DNA of 64,000 bases. It comes from Erythrophleum ivorense. Taxonomy: Eukaryota; Streptophyta; Magnoliopsida; Fabales; Fabaceae. Each line of letters starts with the position of its first letter. The first letter of the stretch is position 1. The notes under the pieces were generated by a model. That model did no database searches, was not told the origin of the DNA, and saw only the letters and a list, made by a program, of their open reading frames with translations. The DNA lies in the NCBI GenBank assembly GCA_026724425.1, contig JAIUCV010000009.1, positions 17,371,294 through 17,435,293 on the forward strand, in the 5' to 3' direction. Shown in pieces: positions 47,547 to 59,030 of this stretch. Both the position numbers and the translations under genes were made by a program.

Positions 47547-48113
47547 ATGATTATCCTTAGCTAGAATTGTTGTGGTATAGGGGAAATCATGACATTTCAA
47601 AGGCTTGGGAAATTATTATGTACATATAATCCTATTTTTTGGAAACTCCATTATCTATAAATAGGGTTGCTATACCCATTCAAAAGCTTAGATATCAATT
47701 TTTTGTGGCTTGGATCCATAAGAACAAAGTGGGGGTTTATTGTTGGCCTAGAAGGATTCTATACAAGTGGATATTCTTAATTGCTCATCTCATTAGATGC
47801 ATATTTCTTAGTATATGGATTCATGTCAAATCATTTGTATCTCTTTTATTTGTGGTTATCCGAATCATTTAAAGCATCATTTATTATGGACTTAGTTTTA
47901 CAATATGGCACCTTCTATTAACCATTCATGGCTAGCTATTAGTGATTTTAATTAGGCTTTTACTATTTAGGATAAGAAAATAATGTCACAATGTTATAAG
48001 GTGCTTCTGTCTTATAAGAAATGATTATTAGATGTGATTTTTTATACGTAAAGGCTAAAGGACCCCTTTTTACATGGATGAATAATAAGTAAGGGGCTAC
48101 TACAGTTTAGTCT
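47547..48113 (+). pseudogene. L1 ORF2 endonuclease, N-terminal part, broken
   Basis: The start is placed at the ATG 47,547 because MIILS, a stop, NC-CGIG and RLGKLL follow, the standard start of plant L1 ORF2 (family ILSWNCRGLG...RL..L; here Trp is TAG). About 130 residues on, WLAISDFN lies at 47,929-47,952 (family WLA-GDFN), with Gly changed to Ser by one G to A change. Near 48,062 is GPLFTWMNNK (family GP.FTW.N). This is an APE-type endonuclease that nicks target DNA so that reverse transcription can start there. It is cut at 48,113 by LTR-B copy B3. Confidence 0.8.
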
Positions 48114-49365
48114 TATAACACCCCAAAATTAATTAAGGTGTTAATCATGGATTTGGATTAATCAAGAATAATTAATATGGAGTAATTGGGTAAGTTATGT
48201 GAATAGAAATTTTAGATAGATAAATTGTTAATATGAGTTGAAATTTAATTGGGTCAGAAACTTCATCTAGGCCTAAATTAAAATTTAATAGGCCATAGTT
48301 AGAGACTAATGGAGGCCCAATGATTTTAGGTGCAGACCCAACCTTTTAATGTGAGACTTGGCCCAAGAGAGCACCTAAGGAGGGCCCAATCTGATTAAAT
48401 GAGATACGGGCCCAAGACCCAACTTACATAAGCCCTTGTAATTGGCCCAATACCCCTAATGCATACCTCAACTAAGTGGGCTCTTGAAAACTTGACCCAA
48501 CCCAACTAAAAGTCTGAATTGTTGAAGTTGGTCTAACAAATTACAACTTCAGTCCAATAACTAGTAGGAGCTCAATAGGTTCTTAGGCTGATGGGTTAAC
48601 CCATAACCCATTTAGAACCCAACTTAAAACCCTAAAAACCAGTTTAGCCACCCTTATTTTGCAAAAACACAAGAAATAAAAGGGAAATTTGGAGGTCTAA
48701 AGGGGAGGCTAAGGTTCTTGACACATTTCCACCATTTCCCACTTCTAGAGCAAGATTCAGCCAAGGTAATAGTTATATAACTTAATCTTCTCCTCTTCCT
48801 CTTTAATTTGACCCGATTGGCTTCTCATTTGGAGCATTTTCACCATACCCAAAATCTGAAAATGTGGTTGTTTGGTATTTTCTTAAAGGATTTTTGGTGG
48901 TAAAGGTAGAGGCTAGAAAGGATATTGGGTAGGTGTAAACTCTCCATTCTAATGTATTGTCTACTGGTTTAAGACCCCCATGATTGATTTATAGTATGAG
49001 TATTAATTCTGTTTGAATTTTCTTAGGAATTAGGGTGATATATTGAAGTTTCTAGTAGATGACATATTCAATCCGAATTTGGAGATTTGTAATGGCTGGG
49101 TAAGTGTCCTCTAGGTAGACATTAGTATTTTAATTCTTTAGGTACTTTTTGCCGCTGTACATGATGATTTAAAGTAGTAATCTTCTGATGTTATGGTTAT
49201 AGGGAGATTTTGGCATTGCTAGCAGCTTTTCAATTGTCTACAGAGTAAGGTAACCGGGGTTCATGCTAATTCCATGCATATGTCTATTTTAATTGTGTAT
49301 TTGCTGCATGATTATGATTTTGATGCTAAATGAATTGGTTGGCTATCTGTTATATATGATTGGAC

Positions 49366-49515
49366 CTTGTAAGTCTATGGCGGAGCTGTGGTGTGGCTGC
49401 CACCCATGCATGTGTTTTGATCGGGCACTGGGTTGTGATCAGACCCCAGATGCATTGAGTCCTAGTGTGCTCATCGGGGAGTAGGTGCCGTGGATGGGCC
49501 TCTCCCAATGTTATT
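49366..49515 (+). repeat. GC-rich conserved module of LTR-B
   Basis: About 150-165 bp, much richer in GC than the rest of the LTR and the best conserved part of the family. Blocks include 'tggaccttgt', 'ggctgccacccatgcatg', 'tcgggcactgggttgtgatc', 'agaccccaga' and 'agtaggtgccgtgga'. Other copies are at about 2,219-2,365 (reverse), 56,197-56,357, 60,990-61,155 (reverse) and 63,461-63,615. One is split in B2 (about 17,360-17,402, 21,131-21,190, 24,918-24,985). Function unknown. Confidence 0.8.
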
Positions 49516-50379
49516 GGCCTTTAACATGTGGAATTGTGATTGCTAGTATAGGATAGTAATCATTGATAGCCTAATTGTTTTATTTACTGATATGGCTGGT
49601 ATATTTTCTGATGCTTATATGAAATCATGAATATATATTAATTAAACTGGAATATATGAATGGAATTTGCCTTGGTTACTAAGATTTGCATCTCACCCTG
49701 TTTCATAGGATCATACTTTCAGGTGAAGGCTCTTCGAGTAAGGATAAGGGGAAATAAGTGGATGAAAATCCATGTGTGGAGAAGGCTACACTTAGACTGA
49801 TTTAGATAGAGTATATGCTAAATTTTATATTCTTTTTGTATAGCATCATCATGTAATCATGCTGCCAAGTGTAGGTATTTATATTTTGATTACTTAGGAT
49901 GTATCTATTAAGGAGTTAGGCCTCATCTTAGCTTGGCATTGGATGTATGAACTTATAGCCCCTGATGTATGAACTTTGTTAAATTTATGATATAGTCTAC
50001 TATTGGAAATGTAATCATGTGATACATTAGATATTGACATAAACTATTGATGTATGGAATCTCTAACAGAATGTATATCGAATGTTAATTGTTGATAGTT
50101 CATGAATTCTTGCTATTATTACTCTATGAACTTGCTGATATGGGGTAGTTGGAGGAATACAAATTAACACTTAAGTCTTGAACTAGTAGTGATAGATAAG
50201 CTAGGTAAATTAGGTTAATGGAAGCTAATGGAGCCCCACAAATTAAGGCAGATTGGCTCTAGGGTGTCATTGAAGGGAGAGTGGAGAGTATGAGACAAGA
50301 TTTTTGAAGTTGTAGGATCAGATAGCATTTTACTGCGGCCAATAGAGGCAAAGTTGCCCAAAGGGAGGTCCAAAGAGCA

Positions 50380-50570
50380 ATTCGCCTTGGTGAAAAATGA
50401 AATTAGCCACGATGAAATGTGAAAGACCAAATTAGGAGTCGTCTAGAGGGTAATTCACCGCAACTAGAGGAGAAATTAGCCACGGTGAATTTTTGTGAAA
50501 ATGTGTCAGGCATTCTAGAGAGGAATTAGCTATAGAGAAAAAAGGAATTGGTCGTGGCCAATAGAGAGAG
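50380..50570. repeat. Core array of B3
   Basis: AATT-flanked near-palindromic cores such as 'aattcgccttggtga', 'aattagccacgatga', 'aattcaccgcaact', 'aattagccacggtga' and 'aattggtcgtggcca', in the same paired arrangement as the reverse copies B1 and B2. Confidence 0.7.
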
Positions 50571-51029
50571 GTGAGTGAGGTAGGCTCCAGGAGGTCTCCT
50601 CGCGGCAGCGTCATGTAAGCTAATGGTGGTGAAGCTCTAACTCACTATGGCGATAAAAGGGTAAACCCGAAAGCAATTGGCTGGGACGCAAGGATATTTA
50701 TCCACAGCTAATGGTCCCAAACTCTCATTCTAACCTAGAAACTTTGGTTTTCCCATGGTAACTTCAAAGGATGACTTAGAAACATTAGTAGAAGATTATT
50801 GTGAGTTGGAATTAATGGGTAATAGAATCAAAGGCTTATAAATGAGGGTTTATTTCTCTTATGTACATGAATGCGTGTAATTATTTGGCTGATGACTCTA
50901 ATAACATTAAGGTTCAAATTTCTAGCATTTACTGAATGTAATTGGTCGTAATGACTTTTAACACAGATTTATGATTATTAATCGTGTATTTAACCTTAAT
51001 TACAATGATTAAAAGTTATGGTTGTCATA

Positions 51030-51175
51030 GATCGTATCCAAATAAGGGCTTTGGTAATATTCAATGGATTAATATGCTTCCATACTCTAGTTTATACAAT
51101 CTCACTCTTTGTGCATTTGGTCATGCCAACATTTTTTATAATATAAAGATATGGTTTCCATATAGATGAAGGCCT
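51030..51175 (+). pseudogene. L1 ORF2 endonuclease, C-terminal part
   Basis: Continues the endonuclease after B3 is removed: RSYPNKGFGNIQWIN, then LPYSSLYNL and GHANIF. This fits the end of the plant L1 endonuclease domain (family RLDRAL.N..W...FP.A....LPR..SDH.PI), with the final SDHAPI decayed to GHANIF. A stop follows at 51,167. Confidence 0.7.
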
Positions 51176-53000
51176 TTCCAGTTAGAAAACTTTTGGTTAA
51201 TGTTTAATCATTATGGACATATGGTTAATAGTATCTAGAATCCATGGATCCCTAGATCATATGCTTTTAAATTGCACAGAAAACTTATCCATCTCTCTGT
51301 AGCTCTTAAATGTTAGAACAAATCTCATTTGGGTAATGTTTATGTTAAAATTAAGTCCTTGGAGGATAAACTTTATGATTTTATTATAATTGTCTAAGAA
51401 AAGGGGATTAGTTATATTCTGATGAGATTATGATCCCAAAAAAAAAAAGGATTAGAAAAGAATTGGAATTTTGTTATGATTGTGAAGAAAGTTTATAGGC
51501 TTATAAAGATTAGCAAATATGGTTGATTAGTGAGGATCAGAATACAAAATGTTTTCATGGAGTGGTTAATGAAAGACGAGTTAATAATTCCATTACTTGG
51601 CTTAAGAATGAATAAGGGGAATGGTTTGATCCTTATCCTATTCCTACCTCACAACACAACATTTGGACATTTTGAATAACATGATTCAAATAAAGGATAT
51701 TGAAGAGGTGGTGTTTCAACTTAGAGCTAGTAGTGCTCTAGGGTTAGATGGTTTCCATGCTAAGTTCTATCAATAGTTCTATGATACAATTCAAGGGGAT
51801 GTTATAAATATAGTAATTTCTTTTTTCTCTTATCAATTTCTACTATAAAGCTTGAATAAAATTATATTACTTTAATTCCTAAATCTGCTTCACCTCAAAC
51901 TTTAAAAGATTCTTGACTAATTAGTTTATGCAATGTCTCGTACAAGATACTTTCTAAGGTGCTACTAATTTGTTTCAAGCGAATACAACTAGATCTTAAA
52001 GACACTAATCATAATGCCTTTTTAAAGGGGAAGCTTATTTTTGACAATATTGTTTTAGTGTCAGAGCACATGCATAAATTGTAGTACACTAAACTGGCAA
52101 TAAAGGGATGTTGTGCATTTAAATTAGATGTTGCAAAAGCTTATGATAAGTTTTCATGGAATTTCTTAACAGCAATGTTACATAAGATAAATTTTGCTTT
52201 TCATTAGATTCAAATGTTGATGCAATGTATGAGTATAGTTGGCTACCACATTCTCAAGAATGGTAATCCTACCAGTCCATTTGAGCCTAAACAAGGACTT
52301 CGTAATGGTGACCCTCTATCCTAATACCTAATTATTGTTTGTTCTAATATATTGTCATGCATAATAGAGAATGCTAATTAATCTAATGAATGGAGGGGAA
52401 TTAAAATTAGTAGAACTTCTAAAGCCATGTCGCTTCTCATCTATATGGATGATACTCTTTTTTCTTTAAAGATGATGAATTGGATTGTAAAGTGGTCTAA
52501 AGTATACTTAACAAGTATAGCAACTTTTTAGGCTAGATAATTAATCCTTCCAAATTTGAGATCATTTTCAATCCTAATGTCTCTCACATGTCTAAGAAAC
52601 ATTTAGCTCACACTTTCAAGGTTAAATTTAAAACTTGATTAGGCAAATATTTGGGGACATTGGTGGATGTTGGAAGAGATAGAGCTCAAGTTTATAAGGA
52701 GATTGTTGATAAGGTATATAAAAAACTTCAATCTTGGAAGGCTATGTTGCTATCACAAGTTGCAAGGCTTACCCTTATTTAATCAATCATTAATTCAATA
52801 AAATTGACTCCATGATTGCAAATTTCTTAGGGGAATATAATCATGATATACCAAAAAGTGTGTTGTTAAGATGGAATAAGCTTTGTAATCTTTAAGAGGT
52901 AAATGGATTGGGTTTAAAGGGAGTTCAAGATATGAATAGGGAAATTTTAGCTAAATATGCCTAGCGATTACTAGGTACAAGATAAACTTCTCTTTGCTAA
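51176..53000 (+). pseudogene. L1 ORF2 reverse transcriptase, broken
   Basis: Blocks in order: DQNTKCFHGVVNERRVNNSI (51,537; family D.NTKFFH), FQLRASSALGLDGFHAKFY (51,716; family APGPDGF.A.FY), LIPKSASPQTLKDS and LISLCNVSYKILSKVL, NAFLKGKLIFDNIVLVSE (52,013; family SAFV.GR.I.DNI...E), FKLDVAKAYDKFSWNFL (52,118), then FEPKQGLRNGDPLS (52,281; family QRGLRQGDPLSP), LLIYMDDTLFF with the catalytic Asp pair at 52,448-52,453, and KYLGTLVDVGR (52,650). Stops and a few shifts break it, yet block order and spacing are normal. It primes cDNA synthesis at the nicked target. Confidence 0.85.
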
Positions 53001-53893
53001 AACTTTAAAGCTAAAGCACTATCATGATGTGTTTAAATGAAAATTAACTTCTTGTTCAAACATAACTTGGATGTAGAAGGGTATATTAAAGGCTAGCTCT
53101 CAATTTGTTCTAATTTAAGATGGCAAGTTGGAAATGGTCATTGTACTCCATTAAATCACCACCATTGGTGGCAAATGTAGTTAGGCCCTTTTTAATTTAA
53201 TAGTTTCATTACGGGCCTTATTCTACATGATAAAGGAACATGGGATATAAGTTAAAGGCTTATTCCCCCTCTGAGGTTATCCAACAAATTGCTAGATAGA
53301 CCTTTTGTATCACGAAAAAAAGGATAAATTATATGCAATTGGAAGTAGTTATGGGAATTCTTTTGTTGCATCTAGTTATAAGTGAGTGAATCACCAACTA
53401 TTCCTTTTAAATAATGTTGGATCTTATGGAAACTATTAGTGCCTCATTATGTTAATCTATTTCTTTAGAAAATTTTGACCAATGCTTTTCCAATAAAAAA
53501 CATAATAACCCTAAGAATTGATCATCTTTGTCCTTTTTGTCATATTGGTGAGGAAACTATTAATCATATGTTCATACAGTGTTCTTTTGCTAAAGTGGTT
53601 TAGTTTGGTTTTCCTATGACTGTCCACATAAAGTTTTTCGAAACACAGGATATACACGTATGGTTGTACGATTGGTTTGTGAGTAATCACAGAGCCCCTC
53701 AAGGTTTTGAAGCATATACCAGACTTCTCATATTCACTTTATATGGTGTATTGTATTTTTGTAATAGAGTGGTCCTTGAAAATTATCAAGTTAAGTCGAT
53801 GGACATTCTCCACTTCATTAGGAGACTACTTTGAGAAGTCAACCTAGCTTGGTAGCTGCTAGCAGACAAGTTGGAAGAGCCTTGTAGACAAGT
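53001..53893 (+). pseudogene. L1 ORF2 C-terminal region with zf-RVT
   Basis: From 53,511 the frame reads RIDHLCPFCHIGEETINHMF, then IQCSFAKVVW. The zinc-binding residues are Cys at 53,529 and 53,538, His at 53,565 and Cys at 53,580, as in the zf-RVT domain after plant L1 reverse transcriptases. The tail to 53,836 (LLIFTLYGVLYFCNRVVLEN) fits the family's C-terminus (…W.IW..RN...). The 3' UTR and poly-A tail are cut or displaced by the LTR-B at 53,894. Confidence 0.78.
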
Positions 53894-56800
53894 TATGACA
53901 ACCCTATCTTCTAAACATGGTAATTATGGTTAAATACACGATTAATAATTAATGATCAAGGTTTAGAGTCGTTACAATTTAATATATTATGAAAATATAG
54001 GAAAATTTGAATCTTGATGTTAAGGTCATCACATAAACGTGAGGATGCATAAAAGAAATTATACTATCATTAGAGGTTTGTGATTCATCCATCCATCAGT
54101 TTCAACACACAAAAACCTCCTACAGGTGTTTCTATATCATTTCCTAGCATTACTATTGAAGAAACTAGGGTTTCTAAGCTAAAGGTAGAAGTTTAGGGAC
54201 CTGCGTTGCGACTTAAAACCCTCCAGCTGTGGCTAAGTTAGGTACTAGAGTTCGAAAACTATGTTTTTCACTTTGCGCTGCGGCCTTGACCTTCCATGCC
54301 GCGGGTAAGTTACTATTGAGAATCATTGCGCAATTTACGTGAATTTCGCCGCAATGAGTTGGACCATCGCCGCGGCTAGCCTATGTGGTGGCACAATAGA
54401 AAATGCCTCTTAGGACTACTGTTCAAATCCCCATGATTCTCACCTTAGCAAAAAACTCTTGTGCCGCGACGAGGCTCGCTACTGGACACTCCTTACCTAG
54501 TTTCCTCAACTAGCACCGCGGCGAGGTTTCTCTCTGCCACCCTCCTGAGAGATTTTTTTTGCATTGAGCCATGGCGAGATTCCTCAAGCTGTGGCATTCC
54601 TCGCCACTGTCACTCTTCAGGCTGTGATGAGGCCTTCCTAGCCGCAACGTGACTCCCTCCTATAACTATATCTCCCAAATTTCATCCCATGCTCCATGCT
54701 CTCCAATTCTCTTTCTAGGGATGCTCTAGGATCACTCTCCCTCAATTTGTGAAGCTCTAATGGTGTTTATTTACTTGATTTACCTAACTAGTCTATCATT
54801 ATCCACCTCAAGATTTAAGTATTGATTTTCTCTCACTAAGTTATCAAACATCAATAAGTTCTACAATTTAGTGACAACAAAAGTATTCCGGCCATAAGGT
54901 GTATGGGGCTAATGCTTAGCCAATTACAGCCATAAGGTTCAATTCTATGATAATCAAATTACATATACAGTCCCTATACTCGGTAATTCATGGTGCAATG
55001 CAGCATGTAACACCCAAAATTAATTAAGGTATTAATCATGGTTTTAGATTAATAAGAATAATTAATATGGAATAATCAAGTAAGTTAAGTAAATAGAAAT
55101 TTTGGAAAGATAAATTATTAATATGGGTTTGAGATTTAATTGGGAGAGAAATTTCATCTAGGCCCAAATTAATGTAGAAGAGCATGATAAGAGGCTAATG
55201 GAGGCCCAATAGGCTAGATGCAGGTCAATCTAATTCCATGTGATAGAGGCCTAAGATCCATCTTACATAGGCTCTTATAATTGGCCCAATAACCCTTGTG
55301 CAGACCTAAAACCTTTGAGCTCTTAAAACTTATTCTGGCCCAATGGAATTTCAGCAGCCCAATGAATTAGAGCTGGCCCAACAAAGCTAAAATCTGAAGC
55401 CCAAATGGAGTTGGACCTTGTAGAAACCCATGACCCACATTTGACCTAACTAAAACCTAACTTAAACCTAAAAAACTAACCTAGCCACCCCCATTCTGCA
55501 AAACACATAAAACACAAAAAGAAATTCGGAGTTTGGAAGGGAGGCTAGGGTTTGGGGCAAGAATTCCACCATTTCTCACCTCTAAGCTCAAAATCAGCCA
55601 AGGTACTTGTCATATATCTTAATCTTCTTCTCTTTCTCTTCAATTTGTCCTGATTAGTTTTTCATTTGGAGCATTTTCACCATACCTAAATTTTGAAATA
55701 TGGTTGTTTGGTATTTTCTTAGCAGGAAATTCGTAGGTTGAGGCTAGGACTGACATTAGGTAAGTGTAAGCCATCCATTCTAGTGTATTTTTTGCTGGTT
55801 TAAGACCCCCATAGTTGATGTATAGTATGGGTGTTAATTATATACAAATTTGCTTAGGAATTTGGGTGATATATTGAAGTTTCTAGTAGAGGACATACTC
55901 AATCCGAATTTGGGGATTTGTGGTGGCTGGGTAAGTGTTCTTTAGGTAGTTATTAGCATTTAAATTCTTTGGGTACTTGTTGCTACTGTAAATGATGAAT
56001 TAAAGTAGTAATTCTTTGATGCTATGGTTATAGGGAGATTTTTGTATCATTGGTAGCTGTTGCAAATTGTCTACAAGTGAGGTAATCAGGAACTATATTA
56101 ATTCCATGCATGTATCTATTTTAATTTCATATTTGCTGTACATGAATAATTTGAAATGCTGAATGAATTGGTTGGCTATCTATTGTATTATGATTGGACC
56201 TTGTGAGTCCATGGTGGAGTTGTGGTGCGGCTGCCACCCATGCATGTACTTCTATCGGGCATCGGGTTGTGATCAAACCCCAAATGCACTGAGCCCTGGT
56301 TGTGCTTAATGGGGAGTAGGTGCCGTGGACGGACCTCTCCCGGTGTTAATGGCCTTTAACATGTGAAAATATGATTGCTAGTATGGGATAGTAATGATAA
56401 TAGCCTAATTGTTTCATTTACTGATATGACTGGTATGTATTCTGATGTTTAAATGAAACCATGCATATATGTTGATTAAACTGGAATATATGATGGAATT
56501 TCTTGGTTACTAAGATTCGCATCTCACCCTATTTTATGGAATTAATATTTCAAGTGAAGGTCCTTCGGGTAAGGATAAGGGGAAGCAAGTGGATGAAAAT
56601 CCATTAGCTCTAGCTCTGTGTGGAGGAAGCTACACTTGGGCTAATCTGAGTAGAGTAAATGCAATTTTGTTATTAGTTTACATAGCATCATCATGTAATT
56701 ATGTTACCAAGTGTAGGCATTTATATTTTGCTTGGTTGAAATGTAACCATTAAGGAGTTAAGTCTCATTATAGTTAGATATTGATGTATGAACTTATAGT

Positions 56801-58381
56801 ATCTGATATATAGCTTTGTTGAATTTGTGATATGGTTTACCATTTAGGAATTGTAATCATGTGATGCATTAGATGTTGATATAAATTATTGATATGTAAA
56901 ATCTCTAACGAAATGTATATCGAATGTTAATTGATGATAGCTCATAAATTCTGGTTGTCATTACTCTATGGATTTGCTAATATGGGAAGGTAGGAGGAAT
57001 GGAAATTAACATTCAAGTTTTGAATTGGTAATTATAGAATAGTTGGGTGAATAAGATAGATAAATACCATTAGAGTCATATAAAATGAGAGAAAGTGGTC
57101 CTAGAGTATTCCTAATATGGGAATTGGAGTGTAGGGGACGAAATTTAGGAGAGATAGTTGATAAGCATAATTTATATATATTTTATTCTCCTTATCTTAG
57201 GCATTTTAATGATTAAATATGGCTCTAAGACTTCAATTAGATAAGATTTTATTTTAAGTGGTCATTTCTATATTTTAGGAATTTATTTGCAAATTATTGG
57301 TTTTTAATGCTTAAATTTATCTTAAATAATTTCTGTGAATATTCCTATTTGAATTTTCTCACTTCTTTGTGCAGAATTTTAATATGTAATTGGAGCATTT
57401 GAATAGAAAATTAAATTGAAGAAAAGCAAGTGAGGAAGAGATAAAAATAGAAAGGGACTTGAGCTTGGGTTGACGTGTTTGCTATGGGCTAGATAGAACA
57501 TGGAAGAAGCTCTCACATGAAAGAGCTGGGAATATAAATGATGTGGAAATGATGCATGTGACCATGGGTTCATGTATTCTGTCCATGTACAACTCGAACA
57601 ACACAAAAAAAAAACAACGTGAGAAGGAGCTGTGGCCTGATTTGTAATGAACCTTGTGGAAAGTAGTATGAAGCCACAAATTTTGGTAGCTGAATCAAGA
57701 GGAAGAAAACATGTAAGGAATGAATAAGTGAGGCATAGCTACAACACATGAGATAGAGATGCATGGTTCTGTTCAACGTGGAAGATGATGTGAAGGATAA
57801 GAAGCAACACGTTGAAGCTGAGAGCAAAGCAAAGAACAACGCTGCAAGCTGGAGAATGAAAGAAGAAAGCACAAAAGCTACGGCTTTTGAGCTGAAACAG
57901 AAGGAGCAAAACAGAGATTCAGAACAAAACAAGCTGAATGAAGAGCTACAGATCAAGGAGGAGAAGCTCGAAGAGTGGTTCTACGTAGAAGCAAATGCAT
58001 GGGAGAACTAGTTGCAAGCAAAGAAAAGGAGCTGAACAACCAAGCAAGCCACAAACAGAAGCTATGTGAATGAGCTGAAAAACAGAGCATGAAGTAACAA
58101 GCTAAGCATGTGAGATTTTATTGAAATAATAAGCTGGAATTTAGCTATAGAATTGTGTGGATTAATGAAGCAACCAACTCGAGCTACTGGTTTGAAGAAG
58201 CTGGACGATGCTAACGCTGGAAGATGCTGAAGCTTGAAGACGCTGACGCTGGAAGCTCCAGAACATGTAGAAACTCGAGCTGAACTTGCATTAGCTGAGG
58301 AACGAGATGGTGCAGTAGCTCACAAACTCGAGCAGAACAAAGGTAAACGCTGGAAGCCAACATGAAGAAAATAACGGGCTA

Positions 58382-58756
58382 CACGTGATTCACTGAGGAA
58401 CAAAAACGCTGGAGCAGCAGATTTAATGGTTTATTCTTGCATGCAAAGCTGTGCATGGATGAAGGATTAAATGAAAGGAAGCAACGTGAAGAAGTTGGAG
58501 CAAAGAGAAGAAGCCTGGGCTGAAGGTTAAATGAAGACGTGAATAATAACGATAAGAAGAAAGATGCATGATACGAAGGAGCTGCAGAAACAAGAGAAAA
58601 GGAATTTATATGGAATTAATAAAATAAAATAACCAGCGGGGCCCACCTCTTATATACATAACTTCAGGGAATTGGAAATAATGCATTGCATGGAGTGAAT
58701 AAAATCACGTAAAAGAAGAGCAGCAACACGTGAAGCAGAATGAAAAGAAGCACGTG
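58382..58756 (+). promoter_or_regulatory. Three G-box motifs (CACGTG)
   Basis: Perfect CACGTG at 58,382-58,387, 58,727-58,732 and 58,751-58,756; the last two are 24 bp apart and about 115-145 bp before a TATA element. G-boxes are bound by plant bZIP and bHLH factors. Function here is inferred only from position. Confidence 0.55.
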
Positions 58757-58871
58757 AATTTTAAAGGAGATAGAAGCTTCATTCAGCACGCCTTCTTCAT
58801 TCAATTCATATCCATTATCCATTCGCAGAATCCAACCATCTCACGCCTCAATATTTACGGAAATCTTCATC

Positions 58872-58880
58872 TATATATAT
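58872..58880 (+). promoter_or_regulatory. Candidate TATA box in the 2.7-kb insertion
   Basis: TATATATAT followed by a C/T-rich leader. A second TATA-like element, TATATACATA, lies at 58,651. Either could start transcription toward the right. Confidence 0.5.
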
Positions 58881-58904
58881 CCTTCGTTCCCATTCATTCG
58901 AACC

Positions 58905-59030
58905 ATGCCTCATCCATCCATCAAGCCATTCATTCATCCCATTCATCTCTTCATTCTTCCATTCCACCACTCAACCATCCATCCATCAAGCAATCCATCC
59001 ATCTCTCAAACCATCCATCCATCTCCACAT
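58905..59030. repeat. Degenerate CATC/CATT tetranucleotide tract
   Basis: Many overlapping 'catccatc' and 'cattcatt' units, just downstream of the candidate TATA box, so it would form a C/U-rich leader. Confidence 0.8.

Larger units (their letters stand above)
48114..51029 (+). mobile_element. LTR-B solo LTR, complete (copy B3), forward
   Basis: 2,916 bp inserted in the L1 endonuclease. It starts TATAACACCCC (a decayed TGTAACACCCC) and ends GGTTGTCATA (a decayed GGTTGTCACA). It shows the leader with 'ggaggctaaggttc', the 'agccaaggtaatag' site near 48,760, the GC-rich module (49,366-49,515) and the core array (50,380-50,570). L1 endonuclease frames resume at 51,030. The flanks agtct and gatcg do not match, so the TSD has decayed or the ends are off by a few bases. 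Confidence 0.85.

Noticed and set aside
48109..51034. Target duplication of B3
   Set aside because: The flanking pentamers agtct and gatcg do not match, so I do not claim a TSD, although continuity of the L1 endonuclease supports the insertion.
52442..52453. YMDD motif as a sign of a pararetrovirus
   Set aside because: Surrounding blocks, the upstream APE-type endonuclease and the downstream zf-RVT domain are those of an L1 LINE.
57763..58011. Lys/Glu-rich open frame of 82 residues
   Set aside because: Low-complexity composition in purine-rich repeat sequence, no known domain, and inside a bounded insertion. A similar antisense frame covers the same place.
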